This document shows, one piece after another, positions 1 through 7,173 of a stretch of DNA of 7,429 bases. The stretch comes from Campylobacterales bacterium (GTDB lineage Bacteria > Campylobacterota > Campylobacteria > Campylobacterales > QNZT01): assembly GCA_027055005.1 (NCBI GenBank), contig JALUNR010000171.1, positions 1-7,429 on the forward strand, given 5' to 3'. The position numbers and the translations under genes were made by a program. Within the stretch, counting starts at the first letter, position 1. Each line of letters starts with the position of its first letter. Under the pieces are notes generated by a model that saw only the letters and a list, made by a program, of their open reading frames with translations, ran no database searches and had not been told where the DNA came from.

Positions 1-391
1 TATCAATACCTAAAAACTCTATCAAATCAATCATAAAAAAATCTTTTTCAATAGGTACCATAAGTCCACCAGCTCCTTCAACTAAAACTATATCTGAACT
101 TTTTTTTACTTTTTGAAAAGCTATTTTCACTTTTTTAAAATCTATCTTTTGTTCTTGTTTTGCTACATAAGGGGAAGCAGGAAGTGAAAAGTAGTAAGGA
201 TTTATATCATCAAGCATTAAATCATTTCTTTTACTTTTGCTTAATAGTTTTTTACTATCTTCTCTACCTCCACTCTCAAAAGGTTTAAAAACTCCAATTT
301 TAAGTCCTTTTTTTAAAAATTCATCTATAAGTAATAAAGAGGCATATGTTTTCCCAATATTTGTATTTGTAGCTGTTATAAAGATTACCAT
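1..391 (-). CDS. bioD: Dethiobiotin synthetase (partial, 3' end outside window)
   Basis: BioD is a cytoplasmic enzyme that uses ATP and CO2 to close the ureido ring of 7,8-diaminopelargonate, giving dethiobiotin, the penultimate step of biotin synthesis. The visible 130 residues begin MVIFITATNTNIGKT, matching the BioD P-loop (GTDTEVGKT in E. coli) with the first Gly replaced by Ala. K36 and S40 in VFKPFESGG match the E. coli substrate-binding Lys37 region, and VEGAGGLMVPI (E105) is the second family signature. The family is usually 200-230 residues, so about 40% is missing beyond position 1. The ATG at 391-389 is preceded on this strand by AAGGA (402-398) at good spacing and places the P-loop at the usual distance from the N-terminus. 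The gene is divergent from clpS. Identification is firm; substrate residues in the missing half cannot be checked. Confidence 0.93.
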   Translation of the reverse strand, partial: MVIFITATNTNIGKTYASLLLIDEFLKKGLKIGVFKPFESGGREDSKKLLSKSKRNDLMLDDINPYYFSLPASPYVAKQEQKIDFKKVKIAFQKVKKSSDIVLVEGAGGLMVPIEKDFFMIDLIEFLGID

Positions 392-526
392 AAGTTGTCC
401 TTATTAGATAATATTACTAAATTACATCTTTTAGAAATTTAGATGAAATTTATAGTAAAATATTTCACTTTTATTTAACTTTTATTGTATAATAATTATA
501 TCCAAATTTTATGATAAGGTGTTTAA
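392..526. promoter_or_regulatory. Divergent bioD/clpS intergenic region
   Basis: This AT-rich, non-coding 135 bp must carry the promoters of both bioD (minus) and clpS (plus). For bioD, two weak -10-like hexamers are seen on the minus strand: TATTAT at 413-408, which would leave a very short leader, and TATAAA at 454-449, with a leader of roughly 50 nt. A dyad TTAG-N9-CTAA lies at 404-420 over the nearer one and could be an operator, but it does not resemble the E. coli-type BirA operator. No riboswitch or small RNA structure is evident. The extent is certain; the bioD elements are tentative. Confidence 0.5.
470..493 (+). promoter_or_regulatory. Probable sigma-70 promoter of the clpS operon
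   Basis: A perfect TATAAT hexamer occurs at 488-493, preceded by spaced T-runs (from about 470) instead of a recognisable TTGACA -35 box. This is the style known for Campylobacterota vegetative promoters. A start near position 500 would give a leader of about 25 nt with the clpS ribosome-binding site AAGGTG at 516-521. It is the only convincing promoter found upstream of the six-gene plus-strand run. Confidence 0.6.
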
Positions 527-832
527 GTGAAAGAAAATACAGGTGTTGGTTATGAGCTTGAAGACCAAGAAGAGCTTGAGCATTTAAAAAGGTATAAAGT
601 TCTTTTACTAAATGACGATTATACCAGTATGGATTTTGTTGTTGATGTTTTGATGGATATATTTAAGCATCCGCTAGATAATGCTATAAACCTTATGCTT
701 TCTATTCATAAGGATGGAAAGGCTATTTGTGGGGTTTATACTTATGAGTTAGCAGAAACGAAGATAGACCAAGTAACAAAACGGGCAAGAGAAAATGAAT
801 ATCCCTTAAAAGCTATTATGGAGGAAGATTAA
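527..832 (+). CDS. clpS: ClpS, ClpA adaptor for N-degron substrates
   Basis: ClpS binds proteins bearing N-terminal Leu, Phe, Trp or Tyr and delivers them to ClpA for degradation by ClpAP in the cytoplasm. The 101-residue protein has the family's usual length: a flexible acidic N-terminal tail (about residues 1-20), then the ClpS core. The N-degron pocket is intact: N29, D30, D31 and T33 in LLNDDYTSM, M35 (gatekeeper position), M57 and H61 (the ligand of the alpha-amino group, equivalent to E. coli His66), and L94. The block HKDGKAICGVYTYELAET is nearly identical to proteobacterial ClpS. The GTG start at 527 is chosen because AAGGTG (516-521) lies 5 nt upstream and the tail length then fits the family. 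It is the first gene of the run, 3 bp before clpA. Retention of D30/D31, N29 and H61 indicates a true N-degron recognin. Confidence 0.96.
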   Translation: MKENTGVGYELEDQEELEHLKRYKVLLLNDDYTSMDFVVDVLMDIFKHPLDNAINLMLSIHKDGKAICGVYTYELAETKIDQVTKRARENEYPLKAIMEED

Positions 833-835
833 TAT

Positions 836-3058
836 ATGTTAAATAAAGAGTTAAACACAGTTTTAAATGAGGCACTAGAATTTGCAAAAAAAAGCAGACA
901 TGAGTATGTAACGATAGAACATGTTTTCTTTTCACTGTTACAGCATGAAGAAGCTATTGTACTTTTGAAAAAGACAGGAGCAGATACAGATTTTTTATAT
1001 GAAAGGGTAAAAACTCATCTTGAGTCTGTTTTTAAACCTTTGCCTGAAGATAGTACTCATGATCCTTTTGAAACGGTAGCATTAGCAAGGGTTATAGATT
1101 CTATGATAGCAGGAGTAAAAAGTGCTGATAAAAAAAAGGCAAATATAGAAGATCTTTTAGTAGCACTTTTTGAAGAAGAGAGAAGTTATAGTGTCTATCT
1201 TCTAAAACAACAAGGTATTACAAAACTTGTTATAACTGAAGCTCTTACTGATAAAAAACATCAAGAAGAAGATATAGTTACTCTAAAAGATGATAGTGAA
1301 TTGAAAAAATATACGATAAATTTAAACCAACTAGCTAGAAATGCAAAGATAGATCCTGTTATAGGTAGAAGTGATGAACTTGATCGAGTGATGCAGATTC
1401 TATGTCGTAGAAAGAAAAATAATCCTCTTATAGTGGGAGAACCTGGTGTTGGTAAAACTGCAATAGTAGAAGGACTTGCTCTAAGGATAGTAAGTAAAGA
1501 AACACCAGATATTTTAAAAAGATCTACCATATTTTCACTGGATATTGGAAGTTTACTATCAGGTACAAAGTATAGAGGTGATTTTGAGAAGAGATTAAAA
1601 TCAGTACTCAAAGAGCTTGAAGAAATAGATGATGCTATACTTTTCATAGATGAAATACATACAATAGTAGGAGCTGGAAGTACAAGTGGTGGAGCTATGG
1701 ATCTTTCAAATCTTATAAAACCAGCTCTTGCAAGTGGAAAACTAAGATGCATTGGAGCTACAACTTATAGTGAATATAGAAGTTTTTTTGATAAAGATAA
1801 AGCTCTTAGTAGAAGATTTGCTAAAGTAGATATAGATGAACCTAGCATTGAAGATAGTATAGAAATTATAAATGGGTTAAAACCAAAATATGAAGAACAT
1901 CATAATATAGTTTATGAAGATAAAGCACTTAAAGCATCAGTAGAACTTGCAAAAAGATATATAAATGATAGATTTTTACCAGATTCTGCTATTGATTTGA
2001 TAGATGAAGTGGGAGCGACATATCATTTAAGTGATAAAAAAAGTAGAGTAGTTAGTACAAAAGAGATAGAAGATGTAGTAGCAAAAATAGCAAATATTCC
2101 ATCTCGACAAATTTCAAATGATGATATGCAAGTTTTAAAAACATTAGAAAGTAAACTCAAAGGAAAAGTTTTTGGACAAGATGAAGGTATAGAAGTACTT
2201 GTAAAAGCGATAAAAAAATCTCGTGCAGGACTTGGTAAACCAAACTCTCCTATTGGAAGTTTTCTTTTTGCAGGACCTACTGGAGTTGGTAAAACTGAAG
2301 TTGCAAAACAGTTAGCGGATAATCTTGGTATTCATTTTGAAAGATTTGATATGAGTGAGTATATGGAAAAACACTCAGTTTCAAAACTAGTGGGAGCTCC
2401 TCCTGGATATGTAGGATATGAAGAAGGAGGACTTCTAACTGAAGCTATCAAAAAGCATCCATATACAGTTCTTTTGATAGATGAGGTAGAAAAAGCTCAT
2501 CCAGATATGTTAAACATTCTTCTTCAAGTTATGGATAATGCAACTTTAACTGATAACAATGGAAGTAAAACTGATTTTAGAAATGTTATCATAATTATGA
2601 CTTCAAATTTAGGAGTTCAATCAGCTCCTCAAGTTGGCTTTCATAAAAACACAACTCATAAGGCTGAATCTGCAATAGCAGACTTTTTTGCTCCAGAGTT
2701 CAGAAATAGGCTTGATGCAGTAGTTCACTTTAAACCTTTAACAGAACCTATTATGATAGGTATTGTAGATAAACTACTTGATGAATTGGAAGAACAATTA
2801 AAAGAAAAAGATATAAAAATAGTAGCTACTTTAGAAGCAAAAAAATACTTTGCAAATAAAGGTTTTGATGATGTTCTAGGGGCTAGAGTTATGTCTAGAG
2901 TTATCAGTGAAGAAGTTAAATCTCCACTAACAGATGAGATACTTTTTGGTAAGCTTATAAATGGTGGTGAAGTTTTTATAGATTTTGAAGATAACAAGAT
3001 AACTTTTAAATACTCAGAAGTTGTAAAGACACTTGATACCCAAACTCACTCAGTATAA
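836..3058 (+). CDS. clpA: ClpA, AAA+ unfoldase subunit of ClpAP protease
   Basis: ClpA is a hexameric double-ring AAA+ ATPase that unfolds substrates, including those handed over by ClpS, and threads them into ClpP. At 740 residues it has the usual ClpA length and lacks the ClpB/ClpC middle coiled coil. Visible in order: N-domain (about 1-145, site of ClpS docking); D1 with Walker A GEPGVGKT 201-208, pore loop KYRG 245-248, Walker B IDE (D272, E273) and arginines R326/R327; D2 with Walker A GPTGVGKT 480-487, pore loop GYVG 524-527, Walker B D549/E550, arginine region FRNR 622-625 and sensor-2 GAR 682-684. The ClpP-docking loop appears as V600-G601-F602, a variant of IGL/IGF. All ATPase residues look intact. 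GGAGGAAG at 820-827 fixes the ATG. The last 26 bp overlap aat. No clpP is in the window. Confidence 0.97.
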   Translation: MLNKELNTVLNEALEFAKKSRHEYVTIEHVFFSLLQHEEAIVLLKKTGADTDFLYERVKTHLESVFKPLPEDSTHDPFETVALARVIDSMIAGVKSADKKKANIEDLLVALFEEERSYSVYLLKQQGITKLVITEALTDKKHQEEDIVTLKDDSELKKYTINLNQLARNAKIDPVIGRSDELDRVMQILCRRKKNNPLIVGEPGVGKTAIVEGLALRIVSKETPDILKRSTIFSLDIGSLLSGTKYRGDFEKRLKSVLKELEEIDDAILFIDEIHTIVGAGSTSGGAMDLSNLIKPALASGKLRCIGATTYSEYRSFFDKDKALSRRFAKVDIDEPSIEDSIEIINGLKPKYEEHHNIVYEDKALKASVELAKRYINDRFLPDSAIDLIDEVGATYHLSDKKSRVVSTKEIEDVVAKIANIPSRQISNDDMQVLKTLESKLKGKVFGQDEGIEVLVKAIKKSRAGLGKPNSPIGSFLFAGPTGVGKTEVAKQLADNLGIHFERFDMSEYMEKHSVSKLVGAPPGYVGYEEGGLLTEAIKKHPYTVLLIDEVEKAHPDMLNILLQVMDNATLTDNNGSKTDFRNVIIIMTSNLGVQSAPQVGFHKNTTHKAESAIADFFAPEFRNRLDAVVHFKPLTEPIMIGIVDKLLDELEEQLKEKDIKIVATLEAKKYFANKGFDDVLGARVMSRVISEEVKSPLTDEILFGKLINGGEVFIDFEDNKITFKYSEVVKTLDTQTHSV

Positions 3059-3683
3059 TTACTTTTTCCCAGACCCTAGACTTGCCCCTAAAGAGGGACT
3101 TGTTGCTTGGGGGGGAGATTTAGATCCAGATAGGGTAATATCCGCATACTTAAATGGTATTTTTCCGTGGTATAACGAAGATGACCCTATCCTTTGGTGG
3201 TCTCCAGATCCTAGACTTATTCTTTATCCAAATGATTTAAAAATTTCAAAAAGCTTAAAAAAAAGTTTTAAAAAATATACCATAAGAATAGATCATGATT
3301 TTAGCCAAACTATAAGAGCTTGTCGTGATGTAAGAGTAAAAAATGGAGAGGGAAGTTGGATCATAGATGATATTATAGAGTGCTATGAAGAGTTACATAA
3401 AAGAGGTTTAGTAAAATCATTTGAAACTTATTATGATGGAGAACTTGTAGGGGGACTTTATGGTGTTGATTTGGGCAGAGTTTTTTGTGGGGAGAGTATG
3501 TTTAGCAAATGTAGAGATGCTTCAAAAGTGGCTCTTATTGCTTTAAGCGAGTATTGTAAAAAAAATGGATATGATTTTATAGATTGTCAAGTTCCAACAA
3601 ATCACTTAAAAAGTATGGGTGCAGTTGAAGTTAGTAGAAATAAATTTTTAAATATGTTAAAAGAAAAGGTAGGAAGTGTATGA
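3033..3683 (+). CDS. aat: Leucyl/phenylalanyl-tRNA-protein transferase
   Basis: Aat transfers Leu or Phe from aminoacyl-tRNA to proteins with N-terminal Lys or Arg, making the primary N-degron that ClpS reads. The 216 residues cover the full GNAT-like family domain (234 in E. coli): WGGDL 26-30, GIFPWY 42-47, ILWWSPDPR 53-61, CGESMF with E154, and DCQV with Q186; the last two match E. coli Glu156 and Gln188, important for peptide-bond formation. The start is TTG at 3033, inside clpA: no in-frame ATG lies before the conserved FFPDP stretch, and the reading IPKLTQYNYFFPDP fits the family N-terminus. There is no strong Shine-Dalgarno sequence (only purine-rich stretches near 3017-3030), so translation is probably coupled to clpA termination. 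Next to clpS-clpA it completes the N-degron pathway. The codons for WGG hold a G7 tract, described separately. Confidence 0.94.
   Translation: MIPKLTQYNYFFPDPRLAPKEGLVAWGGDLDPDRVISAYLNGIFPWYNEDDPILWWSPDPRLILYPNDLKISKSLKKSFKKYTIRIDHDFSQTIRACRDVRVKNGEGSWIIDDIIECYEELHKRGLVKSFETYYDGELVGGLYGVDLGRVFCGESMFSKCRDASKVALIALSEYCKKNGYDFIDCQVPTNHLKSMGAVEVSRNKFLNMLKEKVGSV
3109..3115 (+). repeat. G7 homopolymer inside aat
   Basis: Seven consecutive G at 3109-3115 encode W26-G27-G28 (TGG GGG GGA) of the conserved Aat motif WGGDL. It stands out in this AT-rich sequence and lies near the start of the gene, where a one-base slip would truncate Aat early. Campylobacterota use poly-G tracts, usually somewhat longer, for phase variation. 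The encoded motif is conserved, so the tract may simply reflect protein constraint plus a GGG codon choice. GGG also appears elsewhere in aat (GGGGG near 3450 and the G153 codon). Confidence 0.85.
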
Positions 3684-4839
3684 TTATCTAATAATAGGAG
3701 CAGGTATAATAGGACTTTCCATAGCAAGAGAGTTAAAACAAATAGACTCCGATGCAAATATACTTATCATAGAAAAAGAACCAGATATTGGTTATCATAG
3801 TAGTGGAAGAAATAGTGGTGTACTTCATGCTGGTTTTTATTATACTTCTTCATCTTTAAAAGCTAAGTTTACAAAAGAAGGAAATAAAGCTCTTACTATT
3901 TATTGTGAAGAAAATAACTTAAAAATAAATAAAGCTCAAAAAATAGTAGTTGCAAAAGATGAGAGTGAGTTAGAAACTTTAAAAGAATTGTATGAAAGAG
4001 GAATAAAAAATGGAGTTGAAGTTGAGCTTATAGATAAAAGTGAGTTATCCAAAAGATTTAAAAATATAAAAACTTATAAACTAGCTCTTTATTCTCCTAC
4101 AACTTCTACTGTGAATCCAAAAGAGATACTTTCTCATATAAAAGAGGAACTTTTAAAAAATAAAGTAGAGATAAGATTTAACACTTCATACTCAAATGAT
4201 ATGAAAAATGATGCAAAAATGGTTATAAATTGTGCAGGACTCTATGCTGATAAGGTAGCAAAAGAGTTTGGCTTTAGTAAAGATTATAAAATATTACCAT
4301 TTAAAGGTATATATTTAAAATATACAAAACCTGACCACTTCATAAATACAAACATCTACCCAGTACCAAATCTAAAAAACCCATTTTTGGGAGTTCACTA
4401 CACGATAACGGTGGACAATGAGATAAAAATAGGTCCAACAGCAATTCCGGCTTTTTGGAGAGAAAACTATCAAGGATTAAATAATTTTAAATTAAATGAG
4501 TTTTTAGATATTATCTTCACTGAAGCAAAACTCTTTTTATTAAATAGTTTTGGTTTTAGGAATTTAGCTTTTAGTGAGATGAAAAAGTATAATAAAAATT
4601 ACTTTGTATCTTTAGCAAAATCTATGGTATATAAAGTAGATAAAGATGGATTTAATAAATGGAGTAAACCAGGAATTAGAGCTCAACTAATAAACACAAA
4701 AACAAATGAACTTTTACAAGATTTTGTAGTTGAGGGTGATGCTAAAAGTGTCCATGTGTTAAATGCAGTTAGTCCTGCCTTTACAAGTAGCTTCCCGTTT
4801 GCTAAATGGGTAGTAGAAAATTATATTTTAGGAAAATGA
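3676..4839 (+). CDS. LhgO-like FAD-dependent 2-hydroxyacid oxidase (DAO family)
   Basis: The protein resembles E. coli LhgO, which oxidises L-2-hydroxyglutarate to 2-oxoglutarate at the membrane and passes electrons to quinone. Visible: Rossmann dinucleotide motif GAGIIG (8-13), acidic E33 closing the second strand (ribose contact), then SSGRNSGVLHAGFYYTSSSLKAKF, the LhgO family signature (HNSGVIHAGVYYTPGSLKA in E. coli). Later blocks also match: NCAGLYADK, LPFKGIYLK, IYPVPNLKNPFLGVH, IGPTAIPAF and, near the end, GIRAQ and NAVSPAFTSS. The 387 residues lack the extra C-terminal tail of the 422-residue E. coli enzyme. The GTG start at 3676 overlaps aat by 8 bp, with AAGG at 3666-3669; the GTG-encoded MYDYLIIGAG N-terminus fits the family. 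An ATG at 3680 is out of frame. Family placement is firm; L-2-hydroxyglutarate as substrate is inferred by similarity and another 2-hydroxyacid is possible. Confidence 0.85.
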   Translation: MYDYLIIGAGIIGLSIARELKQIDSDANILIIEKEPDIGYHSSGRNSGVLHAGFYYTSSSLKAKFTKEGNKALTIYCEENNLKINKAQKIVVAKDESELETLKELYERGIKNGVEVELIDKSELSKRFKNIKTYKLALYSPTTSTVNPKEILSHIKEELLKNKVEIRFNTSYSNDMKNDAKMVINCAGLYADKVAKEFGFSKDYKILPFKGIYLKYTKPDHFINTNIYPVPNLKNPFLGVHYTITVDNEIKIGPTAIPAFWRENYQGLNNFKLNEFLDIIFTEAKLFLLNSFGFRNLAFSEMKKYNKNYFVSLAKSMVYKVDKDGFNKWSKPGIRAQLINTKTNELLQDFVVEGDAKSVHVLNAVSPAFTSSFPFAKWVVENYILGK

Positions 4840-6383
4840 TGAAAAAAGTAATAGCTACAATTTTTTTAACTTCATTGGCATTTGTATTTTTTTACAATTT
4901 TGTATTTTTTGAAAAAAGTTTTGCTGTATTTAAAGAATATAGCTTTATGATAAGTCTAGGAGTTTTTCTCTTTTTATTTATAGCACTTTTACAAACTATT
5001 TTTTACTCAAAATATACTTTTAAAGCATTTTTAATCTATCTTTTTATTACAGGTTCACTATCACTTTATTTTATGCAAAAATATGGAGTTGTGATAGATG
5101 ATAAGATGGTTCAAAATATTTTTGAAACGGATATTAGCGAGGCAAGTGATCTTTTTAACTTAGAAGTTTTGGGTTACTTTTTAATTTTAGGAGTTTTACC
5201 ATCTTTTATAATATATAGATTAAAATTAAATTATCTTAGTTTTAAGCAAAATATCATTTTTAAGATAAAATACATCCCATTACTTTTACTTTTAATAGTA
5301 GCAAATGTTTATTTTTTTTCAAAAGCATATACTTCTTTTTTTAGAGAATACAAACCTTTAAGGTATTATACAAATCCAACTTATCCATTATATGGAGTAG
5401 GAAAATTTATACAAAGAAAATATTTCACTAAAAAATTAAAATTTCAAAAGGTAGGAGGGGATGCAAAACTACTTCCTAAAGAGGGAAAACCAAAACTTTT
5501 TATATTTGTAACAGGAGAAGCTGCGAGAGCTGACCATTTTAGTCTAAATGGATATAAAAGAGATACAAATCCAACCTTAGAAAAGGATAGTGAAATAACA
5601 AGTTTTAAAAATTTTTACTCATGTGGAACTGAAACGGCGGTTAGTGTTCCTTGTATGTTTTCTCCACTTACAAGAAGTAATTATAAAGATAGTAAAGCAA
5701 AAAGTATGTCTAGTTTAATAGATGTTTTAAATTATGCAGGAGTAAGACTTCTTTGGATAGATAATAACTCAGATTCAAAAGGAGTAGCTATTAGGATAAA
5801 AAACTATAAAAATATCAAAGATAGTTGCAATGGTGAGTGTAGAGATTTTAAGATGCTTGATAATCTTGATGATTTTGTCAAAGCTCCAAAAACTACTTTT
5901 ATAGTTCTTCATCAAATGGGAAGCCACGGACCAGAATACTACAAAAGATATGACAAAATTTATGAAAAATTTAAACCAGTTTGTACAACAAACCAACTAA
6001 ATAAATGTACAAAAAAAGCAATCATAAATGCTTATGATAACACAATAGTCGCTACTGATACTTTTTTAACAAAAGTAAAAGAGTTTTTAAAATCTCATCA
6101 AAATAAATATAAGGTAGCTCTTTGGTATGTAGCAGACCATGGTGAGAGCCTTGGAGAAAAAGGTATATATCTTCATGGAATACCTTACTTTATAGCTCCA
6201 GATGCACAAAAACATCCAGCCTCTATTATTTGGTTTGGAAAAGACTTTGGTATAAGTAATCAAAATATGAAAAAGTTAAAAGATAAAAAACTATCACAAG
6301 ATTATATATTTAGCTCAATTTTGGATGCTATGGATATAAATACTTCTATATATGATAAGAAGTTAGATCTGTTTAAAAAATGA
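4839..6383 (+). CDS. eptA: EptA-like phosphoethanolamine transferase
   Basis: Inner-membrane enzymes of this family move phosphoethanolamine from phosphatidylethanolamine to lipid A (or, in Campylobacter EptC, also to flagellar rod protein and glycans), altering surface charge and often polymyxin sensitivity. The N-terminal part has five hydrophobic segments (about 4-24, 35-56, 61-80, 108-130, 145-167) with N93 and E101 in the conserved periplasmic loop. The periplasmic sulfatase-fold domain carries E227 (metal), nucleophile T266 in CGTETAVSVPC, H363 in MGSHGPEYY, D433/H434 in ADHGES and H446. Cysteine pairs C262-C272, C330-C334 and C382-C390 correspond to MCR/EptA disulfides. A228 follows E227, where Thr is usual. 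ATG 4839 (514 aa) is preferred: AGGA (4830-4833) lies 5 nt upstream and it overlaps the previous stop as TGATG; ATG 4836 and 4806 are possible. Family is sure; acceptor is not known. Confidence 0.88.
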   Translation: MKKVIATIFLTSLAFVFFYNFVFFEKSFAVFKEYSFMISLGVFLFLFIALLQTIFYSKYTFKAFLIYLFITGSLSLYFMQKYGVVIDDKMVQNIFETDISEASDLFNLEVLGYFLILGVLPSFIIYRLKLNYLSFKQNIIFKIKYIPLLLLLIVANVYFFSKAYTSFFREYKPLRYYTNPTYPLYGVGKFIQRKYFTKKLKFQKVGGDAKLLPKEGKPKLFIFVTGEAARADHFSLNGYKRDTNPTLEKDSEITSFKNFYSCGTETAVSVPCMFSPLTRSNYKDSKAKSMSSLIDVLNYAGVRLLWIDNNSDSKGVAIRIKNYKNIKDSCNGECRDFKMLDNLDDFVKAPKTTFIVLHQMGSHGPEYYKRYDKIYEKFKPVCTTNQLNKCTKKAIINAYDNTIVATDTFLTKVKEFLKSHQNKYKVALWYVADHGESLGEKGIYLHGIPYFIAPDAQKHPASIIWFGKDFGISNQNMKKLKDKKLSQDYIFSSILDAMDINTSIYDKKLDLFKK

Positions 6384-7165
6384 AAAAATATAACTTTATC
6401 TCATGGAATGTAAATGGCATAAGAGCTATCGATAGAAAAGAGGCTTTAAAGTGGATTGATGAAATAGATGTGGACTTTTTAGCTCTTCAAGAGATTAAAG
6501 CCAAAAAAGAGCAAATTCCCTCAGATTTGTTCGATAAAAAGTTTGAAAATATTTTTGTAAACTCTGCTTCAACTGCTGGACGGCATGGAGTTGCCCTTTT
6601 TTGTAATATTATGCCATATTATACAAGTAATGGATGGAATATAGATAGATTAAAAGAGGGAAGGATAAATGAAATCCACTTTAAAACAAACTCTTATGAT
6701 GTAGCTTTTTTTAACATATACTTTCCAAATGGACAAATGAGTGAAGATAGACTCTCCTACAAGATGGAGTTTTATGAAAAACTTTTCGAGTACTTAAAAG
6801 AGTTACAAAAACAGGGAAAATCCATCATAATTTGTGGAGATTTTAACATAGCCCATAAGCCTATAGATTTAAAAAGACCAAAAGCAAATGAAAATGTTTC
6901 AGGTTTTTTACCAAAGGAGAGAGCTCTTTTAGATAAGTTTATAGATATGGGATTTATAGATACCTTTAGATACTTTCATCCAACCCTTGAACACAAATAC
7001 ACTTGGTGGTCATATAAGTTTAATGCAAGAAAAACAAATGCAGGCTGGAGGATAGACTACTTTTTTGTAAGTGAAAACTTAAAAGAAAATCTCCTTGATG
7101 CTAAAATACTTGATAGCATTTATGGTAGTGATCACTGTCCTATCTCTTTATCTATAAATTTATAG
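6380..7165 (+). CDS. xth: Exodeoxyribonuclease III / AP endonuclease
   Basis: This Mg2+-dependent enzyme of the exonuclease-endonuclease-phosphatase superfamily cuts DNA at abasic sites and trims 3' blocking groups in base excision repair. The 261-residue length and all family motifs are present: SWNVNGIR with N10 and N12, LQE with metal-binding E38, Y114 in YFPNG, GDFN with D154 and N156 (transition-state and leaving-group roles), WWSY and the DYFF strand near the C-terminus, and the closing SDHCP with D251 and catalytic H252. The ATG at 6380 overlaps the eptA stop by 4 bp (ATGA); the upstream sequence has no clear Shine-Dalgarno sequence, so coupling to eptA translation is likely. It is the last gene of the operon. 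Whether it acts as ExoIII-type (XthA) or has weaker exonuclease activity, as for some related enzymes, cannot be read from the sequence. Confidence 0.94.
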   Translation: MKKYNFISWNVNGIRAIDRKEALKWIDEIDVDFLALQEIKAKKEQIPSDLFDKKFENIFVNSASTAGRHGVALFCNIMPYYTSNGWNIDRLKEGRINEIHFKTNSYDVAFFNIYFPNGQMSEDRLSYKMEFYEKLFEYLKELQKQGKSIIICGDFNIAHKPIDLKRPKANENVSGFLPKERALLDKFIDMGFIDTFRYFHPTLEHKYTWWSYKFNARKTNAGWRIDYFFVSENLKENLLDAKILDSIYGSDHCPISLSINL

Positions 7166-7173
7166 AGTTTTTT
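7151..7173 (+). terminator. Possible weak intrinsic terminator after xth
   Basis: A perfect 16-bp palindrome, TCTATAAATTTATAGA (7151-7166), can fold as a 6-bp stem with a 4-nt loop and is followed, after one G, by six T (7168-7173). The stem is almost all A-T and overlaps the xth stop codon, so termination may be inefficient, with partial read-through into metH. The palindrome could also be a chance product of the AT-rich sequence or a protein-binding site. Confidence 0.4.

Noticed and set aside
886..1137. A8 runs in clpA (886-893 and 1130-1137) as slippage or programmed frameshift sites
   Set aside because: Runs of this length recur in AT-rich lysine codons (also in aat at 3257-3264 and 3558-3565), with no downstream structure or useful alternative frame seen.
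1261..1752. Long open frame on the minus strand inside clpA
   Set aside because: It lies wholly opposite the conserved D1 ATPase coding region; its Ser-rich, low-complexity product matches no family I recognise and it has no separate promoter or convincing ribosome-binding site.
2725..2997. Minus-strand open frame opposite the 3' part of clpA
   Set aside because: Ser/Lys-rich shadow of clpA codons with no recognisable domain.
4806..4838. Upstream ATG giving a longer EptA-like protein
   Set aside because: The extra 11 residues overlap lhgO by 34 bp, have no suitable ribosome-binding site and put charged residues before the first membrane segment; AGGA at 4830-4833 supports ATG 4839.
5775..5996. 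Minus-strand open frame inside the eptA-like gene
   Set aside because: It overlaps conserved transferase motifs in the real frame; its hydrophobic look comes from AT-rich antisense codons.
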